Positions 10,101 through 19,996 of a stretch of 64,000 nt of DNA are shown one piece after another (the stretch's first letter is position 1; each line of letters starts with the position of its first letter). The position numbers and the translations under genes were made by a program. This DNA comes from Maratus speciosus (lineage: Eukaryota > Arthropoda > Arachnida > Araneae > Salticidae). The stretch is from assembly GCA_963932465.1 (NCBI GenBank), contig OZ010786.1, positions 444,280,619-444,344,618 on the forward strand, given 5' to 3'. The notes beneath the pieces were generated by a model. The model was not told the origin of the DNA. It saw nothing but the letters and a program-made list of their open reading frames with translations, and ran no database searches.

Positions 10101-10486
10101 TATTTGGATTAGAGTTGGATGATTTGAATTTGAATAACGAATCTATTTTGTACTTGAATCAAAATAGAAAAGTATTTTTCTGAACTGAAATTTACAATAC
10201 GAAAAAATGAACTGTTCGTCTGATGTATAATGATTAGAGATGATTCGTAATCAAGCCTACGAGATAGTGTAACATTTTGTTCTGGTGAAGTGTCAACAAA
10301 TTGAATAATTTCCGTCCTGAATAAAGCTAGAAAAGCAGATTTGTTTACATTGTGTGATGACCTCGGTATAGTTGCGCCTCAGAGTTCAAGAATTATTGAC
10401 TCGATAAAGTTAGTGACTGATTCAAATGATTATGAAGAAAATTTTGTTAAAGTTCGACTTGAAGTCTGACTGCTGAGAGAGAAGAA

Positions 10487-11383
10487 ATGAAACGGCTAGA
10501 AGCAGAAAAGAAAGGAAGAAGGTTAGAAGCAGAAAAGGAAGAAAGAAGGCTAGAAGCAGAAAGAAGATTAGAGGAAAAGAAATTAGTGATAGAGTCAGAA
10601 AGAGAAGTAAAGAAATTACAAATGGAATACGAATTAAGAAAAATTGAGATTCAAGGCAATATGACAGTATAAGTGACGGTTCGGCAGTAACTGGTTTAGG
10701 TAAGCAACCAGATTTGTTCAAATTAATGCCACATTTTGCCGGGAAGGGTGATATTAGTATCTATTTAGCTTTATTTTAGAGACAAATTTCTAGGATGAAT
10801 ATAGTAAAAGAAAATTGGGTAATGCATTTATTAAGATTAGCTATAACATTAGCAATTTCTAACGGAATTAGAGAACCAGAAACTTTAACAAATGACTACG
10901 ATTACGTAAAAAACCCGCTTCTTAAAAGATTCAAAATGACGCCAGAATTGTTTAGGCAAAAATTAATGCCGCATAAGAAAGAATATTCAGCCACTTGGCG
11001 CGATCTAGCATTTGAGTTAAGAAATTATTTGGAAAAATGGATAGGAGGTCTTGATGTATTTAATTTTGAAGCCTTGAAAGAATTAATAGTAGTAGATCAA
11101 ATAAAGCGAAAATTACCGTTAGAAATAAAGGAATATTTTATCGATGATCTTCCAAAAATTTAAAAATGCTGAGGTATTAGTAAATAAATTAGACGATTAT
11201 GAAACAGCAAAACGTAATGTTAAAACCATGAATAGAAATTCACACCAATTTAAAGATAGGAAGTCGAAAATGCGTGAAAATAATAATACAAAACCATGGT
11301 TATCAGCTCAAAGTTATAATACTTTAAGAAAACAAAAATTTATAAATAATAGCAGCCAAAATCATCGGAGCCAAAACCCGTGA
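10487..11383 (+). pseudogene. gag, broken; coiled-coil then SCAN-like capsid region
   Basis: Structural protein that would pack the element RNA. First part (10487-10672): a highly charged coiled coil built on repeated RRLEAEK-type units. A stop then separates it from 10795-11163, whose TPELFRQKLMPHKK ... LRNYLEKWIGGL ... ELIVVDQIKRKLP pattern matches the SCAN-like capsid domain of arthropod gypsy Gag. The last part (11144-11383) lies in another frame. At least one in-frame TAG (about 10777-10779, where relatives have Glu) and frame changes break it. No CCHC zinc knuckle is visible. Confidence 0.75.
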
Positions 11384-11440
11384 TTATCCAATCACAGAGA
11401 AGTGAATTGCGCAGTAATCAAAGGAAGAAACAGCGCCAAG

Positions 11441-11734
11441 CCGGATCTCATGATAGATATTGATATTAACGGGGGAAAGGCACATGTCTTAATTGATACT
11501 GGAAGTGATATCAGTTTTGTGAGTTAGGAATATTATACAAAGATGGGATCGCCAAAATTATGTTCAAATAATATCTCTTTGCCAGGCATAGATGAAGTTG
11601 TTGTTTACCCAAAAGGATACTTTCCATATGAATTCAGTATCGACGGTTTTCTAATTGCAGAAAATTTGTATGTATTGAAATCTCTTGCATATGATATGTT
11701 ATTGGGATATAATGTGGTTAGTAAATTAAATTAG
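11441..11734 (+). pseudogene. Retropepsin-type aspartic protease, interrupted
   Basis: Polyprotein-processing protease. The catalytic LIDTGSDISFV segment lies at about 11492-11521, followed one codon later by a TAG (11525-11527). After the stop the same frame continues with the flap and LLGYNVVSKLN, which corresponds to the LLGxD end of such proteases, and stops at 11732-11734. About 95 codons, the normal size. The internal stop makes this copy inactive unless read through. Confidence 0.75.
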
Positions 11735-12138
11735 GCGATATACGAAAATGGAATTAAAATCGTTGGCCAACGCAAAAATGTTCAAGTAGGTTACATTCAA
11801 GTTCTGAAGATTTCTATTATAAAATTGAATCATGCTGCCAGAAGTAATAATAAAATGAAAAAGACAGCGTTAGATAATTCACGTGATGAAAATATTATAG
11901 TTGCAAATGATAATAAAGCACGAGATAATTTCTTGATTAATTTAGCGAGTGTCATAGATGATGATGAAATTGATTTGAATCACGTGAGAAATTTCAAATA
12001 AGAAAAGAAATAAAGGAATTAATAAAGGAATACAAACAAAATAAATCAAAAGATACAGGATTACGGACGAGCGTAAATTTATCTGATGAAATTGATGGCC
12101 CTGCACATGATAGAAAAGGCTATGTAAAAGACTGCAGT
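11735..12138 (+). other. Linker and truncated RT start of the LTR element
   Basis: The protease frame continues for about 90 codons to 12000 without a recognised domain. From about 11999 another frame reads IRKEIKELIKEYKQNKSKDT, the segment just before RT motif 1 in gypsy polyproteins. It runs on without a stop into the Asn/Tyr-rich frame, and no RT catalytic motif follows. Confidence 0.6.
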
Positions 12139-13209
12139 ATGAATTTCGATCATAGGGGAAAGAACAAAAATTTTAATAGACCAATTGATAATAGGAGCAA
12201 TAATAGATATAGACAAAGATATGTTAAACAATCATTTAACCATGGAAATTATAATAAATATAGATATGGGAAACAGCATTCAGAGAATTCTTACCAAGAT
12301 GAATCAGAGATTCCCCAAAATTTTGAGACAGATTCTTTGATACCTCAAGATATGAGAGAAAGTGAAGGCTTGGTGAATAGTTCATCGGATACGGTTGAAC
12401 CGAATGATGCATCGAAAACGCTAGAAAGTGCTTCACTTACTTCAAACGCAAAGTATAATCCAAATTTTACTCCTGGTTACAAAAATAGAGGCTACTATCA
12501 TGGTCAAAATAATTATAATTATGATGGCCAACGATCAGGTAGAGGTAGCTATAATAAGCAAAAACATTCCCAACCATTACATAGGTATAGTGCACAGCGA
12601 ACTGAAGACTCGTTTAATAAATTTGAAAAGAGATATGAAAATGATCTTAGAGCTCATGATTATGATAATTACAAATCGGATTATAGGTCTGGAAGTTATA
12701 GGCATGATAATGGGTACTATGGAAAACAAAAGTATAATGACGGTAGAAATAATTCTCATCATAGATTTAAAAGAGCCTATACTGGAGGAGATGCTTATTC
12801 CAATTCTTATAATTCTAGAGGTAATAGGTATACAGATTCTAAAGATAGAGATCGATATAAACATAGAAATTACAGGGAAAATAGGTGTGCTGATTCTAAA
12901 GATAGAGATCAATATGCAGAAAAAAATTACAGTAAAAATATTTTGAAAATGCAAGAAGAAAATAGAAAACAATTTAACATAAAGAGGAAAGAGCCTAACA
13001 GATATAAATTAAATGATCTCGTGGCAATCCAAAGAACGCAGTACGGCACAGGTCTGAAGTTAAAGGAGAAATTCCATGGGCCATATAAAGTCGCTAAAGT
13101 AAAGTCACACGATCGTTATGATATAGAGAAAATTGGAGACCATGATGGTCCCAACAAGACATCGACTGCTGCAGAATATATGAAGCCGTGGGGTAACGCA
13201 TCTGCATAA
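12139..13209 (+). CDS. In-frame fusion: Asn/Tyr/Arg/Gly-rich region joined to gypsy integrase C-terminus
   Basis: 356 codons, fully open, and open upstream to about 12000. Residues 1 to about 265 are disordered-looking and rich in Asn, Tyr, Arg, Asp, Ser and Gly, with scattered RG, RY and GYY pairs and a duplicated TDSKDRDRY / ADSKDRDQY segment. This composition resembles RNA-binding low-complexity regions, but I recognise no named protein. From about residue 268 the frame matches the integrase C-terminal tail: NILKMQEENRK, the KLNDLVAIQRTQYGTGLKLK segment, the GPYKV (GPY/F) motif and TSTAAEYMKPW. RT, RNase H and the integrase zinc-binding and DDE regions are missing. An open frame of this length between broken gag and protease is striking. 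It may be a captured host segment or an expanded Gag-like region; function unknown. Confidence 0.7.
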   Translation: MNFDHRGKNKNFNRPIDNRSNNRYRQRYVKQSFNHGNYNKYRYGKQHSENSYQDESEIPQNFETDSLIPQDMRESEGLVNSSSDTVEPNDASKTLESASLTSNAKYNPNFTPGYKNRGYYHGQNNYNYDGQRSGRGSYNKQKHSQPLHRYSAQRTEDSFNKFEKRYENDLRAHDYDNYKSDYRSGSYRHDNGYYGKQKYNDGRNNSHHRFKRAYTGGDAYSNSYNSRGNRYTDSKDRDRYKHRNYRENRCADSKDRDQYAEKNYSKNILKMQEENRKQFNIKRKEPNRYKLNDLVAIQRTQYGTGLKLKEKFHGPYKVAKVKSHDRYDIEKIGDHDGPNKTSTAAEYMKPWGNASA

Positions 13210-13320
13210 CGTTACATGTTTTTGTTTTATGTTTATCTGTTTATTTGTCTAAATTTATGTGTCTAAATTTTTATCATAAGTAACTGACGAGGTCGCCAGA
13301 AACGTCAGGATGACCGAAAA

Positions 13321-13620
13321 TGTGGGAATAAAAGATAAGACTCAAGGGTTAAATGAAGAGTATCAGTGATATCTCAAGCGAGACTCGTAAAACGTGAACT
13401 CAAAATTGCAGAGCGAAATACGGTTGCTCTATAGATATTCAGCAATGGAGTTGGTTGATGATTTTTAACGCAAGGCTCAGGGAAGTTTGTGCGATTTCTA
13501 CAATGATATTTTTAATATTAAGCTGTATGTTTGTTGATTTATTAAACCTTTTTATACATATTCACAGTTTGAAGAGTATCAGTTTCGAAAAGTAATATAG
13601 TACTCACATTAAAACTCACA
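13321..13620 (+). repeat. 3' LTR
   Basis: Begins TGTGGGAATAAAAG and ends TAAAACTCACA; same length as the 5' LTR. No clear polypurine tract is visible just before it. Confidence 0.9.
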
Positions 13621-13628
13621 TACATATA

Positions 13629-14096
13629 TGATATTTGTCATGCGATAACTCTTGTATTTATAAACCGATTTAGATTAAATTAATTGTATGCGTAGTACAT
13701 ACCAATGTCTCGGCCGATTTTGTTGGCTATCTTCATCCGCCACCTTGTTCCAAAATGGCGGCCATTTAAAAAATTAAAAATATATAAAAATTTAAGAAGC
13801 GGTACAAATAAATTAAAAACTGAAAAATATTTTTTTCTTAAGAGTTTGACCTTAATACAAGGAATCCGAAGCATGTATTGTTTCGTCTTTATCTTAAAAA
13901 ATAGCTGAGATATAGCAGTTTGAATTTCTAGGGTAGCTGACATTTCCAAACAGTCTGATTGTTGTCATGCTGTAACTCTCGTATTTATCAACCGATTAGG
14001 ATAAGATGAAGTATGTGCATAGTACATATGAATGTCTCGACCGAGTTTATTGGCCAGCTTCTTCCCCTATCATGTTTCAAAATGGCGGCCATTTGC
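13629..14096 (+). repeat. Direct repeat, two diverged ~140-bp copies
   Basis: Copies at about 13629-13768 and 13960-14096 share TGTCATGC, CTCGTATTTAT / CTTGTATTTAT, CATAGTACATA / CGTAGTACATA, AATGTCTCG and AAAATGGCGGCCATTT. The 190 bases between are not repeated. Probably two fragments of one dispersed element. Confidence 0.75.
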
Positions 14097-14640
14097 ACTG
14101 TGCATTGCCGTGCAATGCTTAAATATTATTAATATCCGTTAACTTCAAATTCTCGCCAAACTTGGCGACACTTGGCGAAATATCACCAAATTCGGTGACC
14201 AAAAAAAAGTAAACATAAATTATGCCAACTTGGCTATAGCTTACTAATGTGGCGTAATTGTCATTCAAATTCAGTGGTCATGAATATTCTCTTATGGGGT
14301 TCGTCGCATTTTAGCTTCTTAAAATTTGAGTAAAATTAGCTTCGAATAAAACTTGCAAAATTTACAAAACCAAGAAATATGAAAGCTACATTTTCCTCCG
14401 GCGCATGCCGAAAGGACTTTTTTTTAATTTTATTTACTTTTTTTTTTGTCCATCTGTAGCATTCATTTATCTATTAGTTACACAGATAAATACGCTATAC
14501 CAGTTTATTGAGTAGATAAAGGGAACTAAAAGCGGTAGACCCTAAGGAGAAATTATTTTATTAAACAATTTGAAGTACTTAGGATTTGAGTAATTGACTT
14601 AAAGAATTATACAGTACAAGAATATCCCAGTAATAAATTT
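14097..14640. other. No gene recognised
   Basis: Starts with a small hairpin GCATTGC-CGT-GCAATGC (about 14101-14118). The rest is AT-rich with no supportable frame. Confidence 0.5.
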
Positions 14641-14647
14641 TAATAGT

Positions 14648-15128
14648 ATCAACTGTAAGCGTCGTAGAGTGTTGGCTCAAGGTCACAAATAAAGAGTAAC
14701 TCAAACAGTTTTAGATAAGCGCATGAGCGAGTACTGATTTGTTATTGACTCGCTCTCAGTGCCACATACGCTAAATGGCGACTCTTGAGCTTAAAGCATT
14801 ATTGCTGGGTTCAAGATTTAAAAGCACAAACTACCAGCGTACGCCACGCGATTTTTTCCTTTGGGGCTTTATAAAAGATCTTGTCTACGTTCCGTACGAT
14901 GATTTATCAGATTTGAGACACATAATTGAAGAGGCTATTGCTTTCATTACTCCGGATTTGTTAACCGGAGAGTGAGATGAACAGGACTTTAGTTTGTATG
15001 TGTGCCGTATGACTAAAGGTGCACATTTTGAACATTTGAAAGAAAAACTAGCTTAGTTTATCTTCAATTTGATGTATCATTTGTTGTAAATCGTCTAAAT
15101 TAAACTGTCTGAATTAATAGTCTAATCT
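14648..15128 (+). pseudogene. Mariner-like transposase remnant, copy 1 (internally deleted)
   Basis: A short start (MATLELKAL, 14775) is fused to a C-terminal DDE transposase segment: RDFFLWGFIKDLVYVP, LRHIIEEAIAFITPDLL, then a stop and, in frame again, FSLYVCRMTKGAHFEHL. The FFLWG...VYVP...VCRxTxGAxxEHL order is that of DDE endonucleases annotated in arthropods as mariner/Tc-type. N-terminus and tail with the middle lost is the pattern of an internal-deletion derivative. Confidence 0.65.
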
Positions 15129-15136
15129 AATAATAT

Positions 15137-15590
15137 CAACTGTAATCGTTGTAGAGTGATGGTTCAAGTTCATAAACAAACAGAGACTCAAACATTTTTA
15201 GATAAGAGCATGCGCGAGTACTGCTTTTTTGTTTACTGGCTAGCAGTGCCACATGCACAAAATGGCGACTCCTGAGAGCGTTATTGCTGGGCTGAAGGTT
15301 TAAAAGTCGTTAGACCATGCAATTTCTAACTTTTGAGATTTATGAAACATCGTGTCTACGTTCCGTCTCTATCTAATAATTTCCCAGAGTTGAGGCACAT
15401 AATTGAAGAGGCTATTTCTTTCATTACTCCATACTTGTTAACCACAGTGGGGGAAGAATTGGATTTTAGTTTGGATGTGTGCCGTATAACTAAAGGTGCA
15501 CCTATTGAACATTTGTAAGAAAAACTAGGTTAGTTTATCTTCAATTTGATGTATGATTTATTATAAATAGTCTAAATTAAGCTGTTAACC
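15137..15590 (+). pseudogene. Mariner-like transposase remnant, copy 2
   Basis: Tandem neighbour of copy 1, about 489 bases downstream. It repeats ATCAACTGTAATCGTTGTAG, the ATGGCGACT start, VYVPSLSNN, LRHIIEEAISFITP, GEELDFSLDVCRITKGAPIEHL and the following AAAAACTAG. It keeps the ELDFSLDVCRIT segment intact where copy 1 has a stop, while its start is more damaged. Confidence 0.65.
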
Positions 15591-16790
15591 GTTGAATCTG
15601 GAGCATTCTTTTATGGCCACCCTGATCGTATATTCATTCTTATATTCTTTATTTGGCTTGTATTACATAAATGCTTGAGACTTGTTGCACTGTTTTATGT
15701 ACAGTCGTGGAAAAAAAAAAGTAAACACCCCCTACTAACTCCTCAAAAAATTATCGTAGACGACAGTTACCGGTACCGAACGATTGGAAATAAAGTCTAC
15801 TTTTAAATGATGTATATAAAATTTCCTGAGGGGGGCCATCTACATATTAAAACGAATCCAAACTTCTTTTTTTCAATAGCAATACCCAATTTTAACGCGA
15901 TATTTCAAATCTTCGGTTCAAAGTATTCCTAGACACCAAATTTCAAGTCATTTGAATGATAAGTTTTTGAATTATAAACATTAAAAATTTATTGCTTCTA
16001 ATGTTAAATTGCATTTTCATATTTCTATTTATATCTCCTGGAATTATGCTCCTAATGTGCTAATTTTTTGTGTAGCAATAATACTAATATACCCAAACAT
16101 AAATAAGCTGAATTTGCAATTTTTATAATTTTATTATCATAAAATTATAAAATGAATTATGAAATTAATATTTGAAAAAATTATGAATTGCAACCTACAA
16201 TTTTTTTGATGGATTTAGATTTATTAAGTCCTGCTTTATGGAAATCCAAAATTTCACATTTTTCTTCAAAGTAGTTTTCAAATTATGTCTAAAAAACGGC
16301 AAAATGATGGTTTAAGGGGCCGTCTATGATAGAAGTGACTAGACATTCTGAAATTTATTCTGCTACCCTGTAATCTAACAAGCTTGACTCCTTGAATGGC
16401 ACTTTAGGTGCCTTGATCAAGAAGGGGGCACTCTTGGTTAACAATCAAGTACGGAACTTCAATTTGAATACAGCCGTTAAAATACGCTCGTTTTAAAATA
16501 AATAATTTCTCGCAAACTTATGGTACGAATTACATTAAAAAACATTTGGTGGGTAATTGAATGGTGTAGAGTTCATTTATGCTGTCAGAATTGTCTACTT
16601 CTATTGAAAAAAATAAGGTTATGGTTCGTTTTAATATGTAGATATATATGTATTTATGTTTGGGCACATTAGTATTATGGCTACACAAAAAATTAGTACA
16701 ATAGAAGCGTAATTTCAGGATGCTTCTATTTTGTTTTTCAGTTCATAAGAATCTACTTGTTTCCTAACGTGTTGATATGACAGCAAAATA
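15591..16790. repeat. Region with dispersed inverted repeats and a Tc1-like end
   Basis: TACAGTCGTGG at about 15699 looks like a solitary Tc1-type terminal repeat. Two separate inverted pairs follow: 15831-15882 with 16596-16645 (ATCTACATATTAAAACGAA shared) and 16038-16111 with about 16650-16720 (CTAATTTTTTGTGTAGC shared). The pairs do not have a common centre, so they are not one simple hairpin. No coding frame. Confidence 0.55.
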
Positions 16791-16796
16791 TCAGGA

Positions 16797-18830
16797 GATC
16801 GGGTAAAAAAATATCGATTTTTTACATCTATGTTAGACTCTCAATATGCATCGATACATTGTTTGTTTAAATCCAAAATATTGATGCTTTATAGAAATTA
16901 ATATTTTAGTTATGATAATCACTTTTAAGCATTTTTCATATACATTATAAATAAATCTCTAAAATAATTTTATTTAAAAAAAAAAAAAAAGAGAAAAAGT
17001 AATTTAAAAAAATCGTTTTATTGATTGATTTAGTTGCTTGACATAGCTAAGAAATTTAGGTAATCTCGAAGTATCCTTCACTCATTCAGAAAATCATTTT
17101 ATCGTAATTTACATGGTTTCTCATCGAAATATCATTAGCAAAAGTAGGAACTAGTGAAAAGGACCTTCGCTTACTCCATGAACGGCTGATTTCAGAACCG
17201 GCCGAGAAAGCAAGAAGATCGGGTAAAAAATATTGATTTTTTAAATCCATGTTAAACTCTCGATATATATCGATACATTCTTTTTTCAAATTCAATATAT
17301 TTGTGCTTTATAGAAATTAACATTTTAGATATGAAAATCACCTTTAAGCATTATTCATATACATTATAAAAAAATCTGACTAAACAGATTTTATTTCTTA
17401 AAAAAAGAAAAAAACTGAAAAAGTAATTAAAAAAATATTTTTATTGATTTACAGTCATTCAGGGTAAATTTGAACCAGGGGGTGTAACTTTGCACCACCT
17501 CCTATTTTTCAATATTTTTGACTCCAAAAGACTAAATAAACTCCAGAAATGAGCTCTGTTGGCAAGGTTCTAAACTGGGATTTCTACTCTTTATTTTAGA
17601 AAATAAATTAGCAAGATTATGCGCTATTAATTGCATCATCTAACCATTTTTGTGAAGTACTGTTTTCAAGCTAATTTTGAATGCTGTTTTGAAGTTGTTA
17701 TAATCCAATTAAATTTTCATAGTAGGTAACAATATACTCATTTATCAAACATATTATTGTCTAAATGTTGTAAATGTGATAATATTTTCCATTATTTATT
17801 TATTAATAGTTAATAAAATGTAAAATAAGAAGGCACTAACATTTTATCACATTTTCAGGCTAACTTTGAGCCGGCTCAAAGTTATACTGATATTTATAAT
17901 TTACTGATTATAGTTGCTAATGTCAAAAATTTCCCATATTTGCACGTACATTTTATATAAATTCGGAAAGTGAACATTAGATATAACATATAAATATTTT
18001 CACAAATATGTGTAAAATACATACAATTAATTTAAAGGCGTTTTTCGGGGCGGAGCTAATCAAATTTGACATTTCATACATTCGACATATTTTATTCTTG
18101 TTTGAATAATACTGGTACTAGTATGTATCACTGTAACTATGGATATATTATTGAGGTAAAACATTGAAAATTGTTTTCCACTGCATTTTTATGTTTTATA
18201 TATACAATAAACAGTTTTTTTTTTCTAAATGTTCGTGGTTCTCTTCTTCCACTTTTCTGATGCCTGATATTTGTTGTAATATCATAAATTATACAAATCT
18301 TGTGATGTTGGGAAATGTAAATTCGGAGTCTTTACATATCAGAAAACATTTTTGGGGGTTTAAAGTTGTCCTAACTATAATACTTTTTTTATAATGAATT
18401 ATTTTAGATAATATTTATCATATGGTGCAAAGTTACCCTAAATGGCTGGGTAACTTTAAACCAGGCTAAAAATTTATTTTTTATTGCTTTTGTCCTTATT
18501 ATTCCTTAATTTTTGATAGTCAAACAATAATTTAGGATCATTTCTTCTCTTTTATGCCCCTAGTTGCAACAATATTCTTAAAATAAGAGTGTGGCATGTG
18601 AAAATAGAGAAAATGCGGATCAAAGTTACCCTGAATGACTGTAGTTGTTTGACATAGCTGAAAATTTTAGGTAATCGGAAAATATCCTTCACTCCTTCAG
18701 AAAAGCATTTTATCGTAATTTACATATTTTTTTATCGAAATATCATTAGCGAAAGTAGAAACTAAATTCCCTTACTCCATCAACGGCCGATTTCAGAACC
18801 GGAAGAGAAAGCTCATGCTTGCTTCTCGCC
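16797..18830 (+). repeat. Two ~425-bp tandem copies, second split by insertion
   Basis: Copy 1 (about 16797-17215) starts AGATCGGGTAAAAAA and ends at GATTTCAGAACCGG...GAAAGC. Copy 2 resumes at 17216, is interrupted at 17451 inside GATTTA|GTTGTTTGACATAG, and continues from 18642 to about 18830. Copy 1 therefore gives the uninterrupted sequence of the insertion site. Confidence 0.85.
17452..18641. mobile_element. 1.19-kb TA-flanked DNA element with iterated terminal motif
   Basis: Both ends read CAGTCATTCAGGGTAA (the right end inverted), with TA on each side (17450-17451, 18642-18643). The tandem copy at 17025-17035 shows a single TA at the empty site. No transposase is visible, so it is non-autonomous. 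The subterminal phrase GGTAACTTTGNNCC recurs inside in both orientations: near 17462, 17481, 17861 (a perfect 24-bp palindrome, 17861-17884), 18423, 18448 and 18619. The repeats may be binding sites for a transposase supplied in trans. Confidence 0.88.
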
Positions 18831-19235
18831 CCTTAGAACGGAATTCATGACTTCAGGTCAAATGCTTTCCATCAAACTCAATCGGTCTAAAAGCTTTTCT
18901 TTATATCCAAGAATTAGAAAAAATGTAAAATACGCTCATCTGGAAGGTGCTAAAAGGCAATATATCGAAAATTTAATTGATCGATATTTTGAAGATGTTT
19001 GCCATAACTCTTCACGTGTCTTGTCTTGTCTGATACTTTTATCAAATGCTGTAATTAACGTAATCCAGTTTAAGAGTTTTGTTTATCTCTAGAACCGTAG
19101 GAAAAAGAAGTTCTCATAGATAAAAACTTTATTAAAATCAAACAAAACAAGTAAAGAATACTAAAAAAATATTTACTTATTTATTAAGATATACATCTTA
19201 ATAATGAATATTTAATGTATGAATTTTTAATTAAT
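18831..19235. other. No gene recognised
   Basis: Contains an 81-codon frame (18847-19092) with a plausible basic N-terminus but no motif I recognise. Then AT-rich sequence. Confidence 0.4.
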
Positions 19236-19302
19236 ATTTCGTAATGAATACTTTATATTCATATTTCGTAATGAATATTTTATATTCATATTTCGTAATT
19301 AA
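19236..19302. repeat. Tandem repeat, ~33-bp unit
   Basis: Two and a half copies of a unit containing TATTCATATTTCGTAATGAA. Confidence 0.75.
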
Positions 19303-19996
19303 TATGTAATTAAAAACTACTAGTGTGTATATTTTTCAATGACCGAAAATATTAGCATGTTTATATGAAAAAAATATAAACAATATTTTTAATAAAAATA
19401 TCGTTAAAAGTCTTTGCTTATAAAGTTATTTAAAGAACAATTTTTGTTTTATAATACCCAAGATTCTTCATGTATTTCGTACTCGAATAATGTAAATGCA
19501 GCAGCTCAGTTTTTTTTTTTTTTTTACAAGATTTTATTTCCAAAGGAAAATAAAAAAAGATGATGTCCCAGGGCTTATTTGAAAGCATTAATTAAAGCAG
19601 AAAAGAAAAATCTCCGTGAAAGCAATTTATTGAAGATAAACAATAAAGTGAGAGATTACTTCACAGTTAATTAATGTTTGAGAATAATGAATGTTAAGTG
19701 TGACATTAAATTTAGGTAGATAACATCATTTTATTGACATGCAAAAAAAAAAAAAAAAAAAAACAGAGAACGTGCTGAGTAGCTTGATCGAATTATTTTC
19801 TTTTAATTAGAATATAAGCAACTTCATCTTAAAAGGCCCTGTATACTTAATTAGAAAATGAAAAAAAAGAAATCTGGAGTAGCGAATTTAAAACTTAGTG
19901 TACGTTAGGCATTTGTTGAAATCCTCTCAAGTATTATAAGGTAAAAAATAGTATTTTGGTTAATCTATGATCACGTATTTTAAGTAAAAATATGTA

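Larger units (their letters stand above)
9772..13620 (+). mobile_element. Gypsy-type LTR retrotransposon, non-autonomous, pol core replaced
   Basis: Two 300-bp direct repeats (9772-10071 and 13321-13620), starting TG and ending CA, bracket a 3.25-kb interior with a primer binding site, a broken gag, a protease, the start of the RT region and the integrase C-terminus. RT, RNase H and the integrase core are absent. An Asn/Tyr/Arg-rich open frame lies in their place and runs in frame into the integrase tail. LTRs differ at roughly one position in ten by eye, so this is an old insertion. Flanks both contain ACATATA (9765-9771, 13622-13628), but in a TA-rich setting this is weak evidence for a target duplication. 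Confidence 0.88.
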
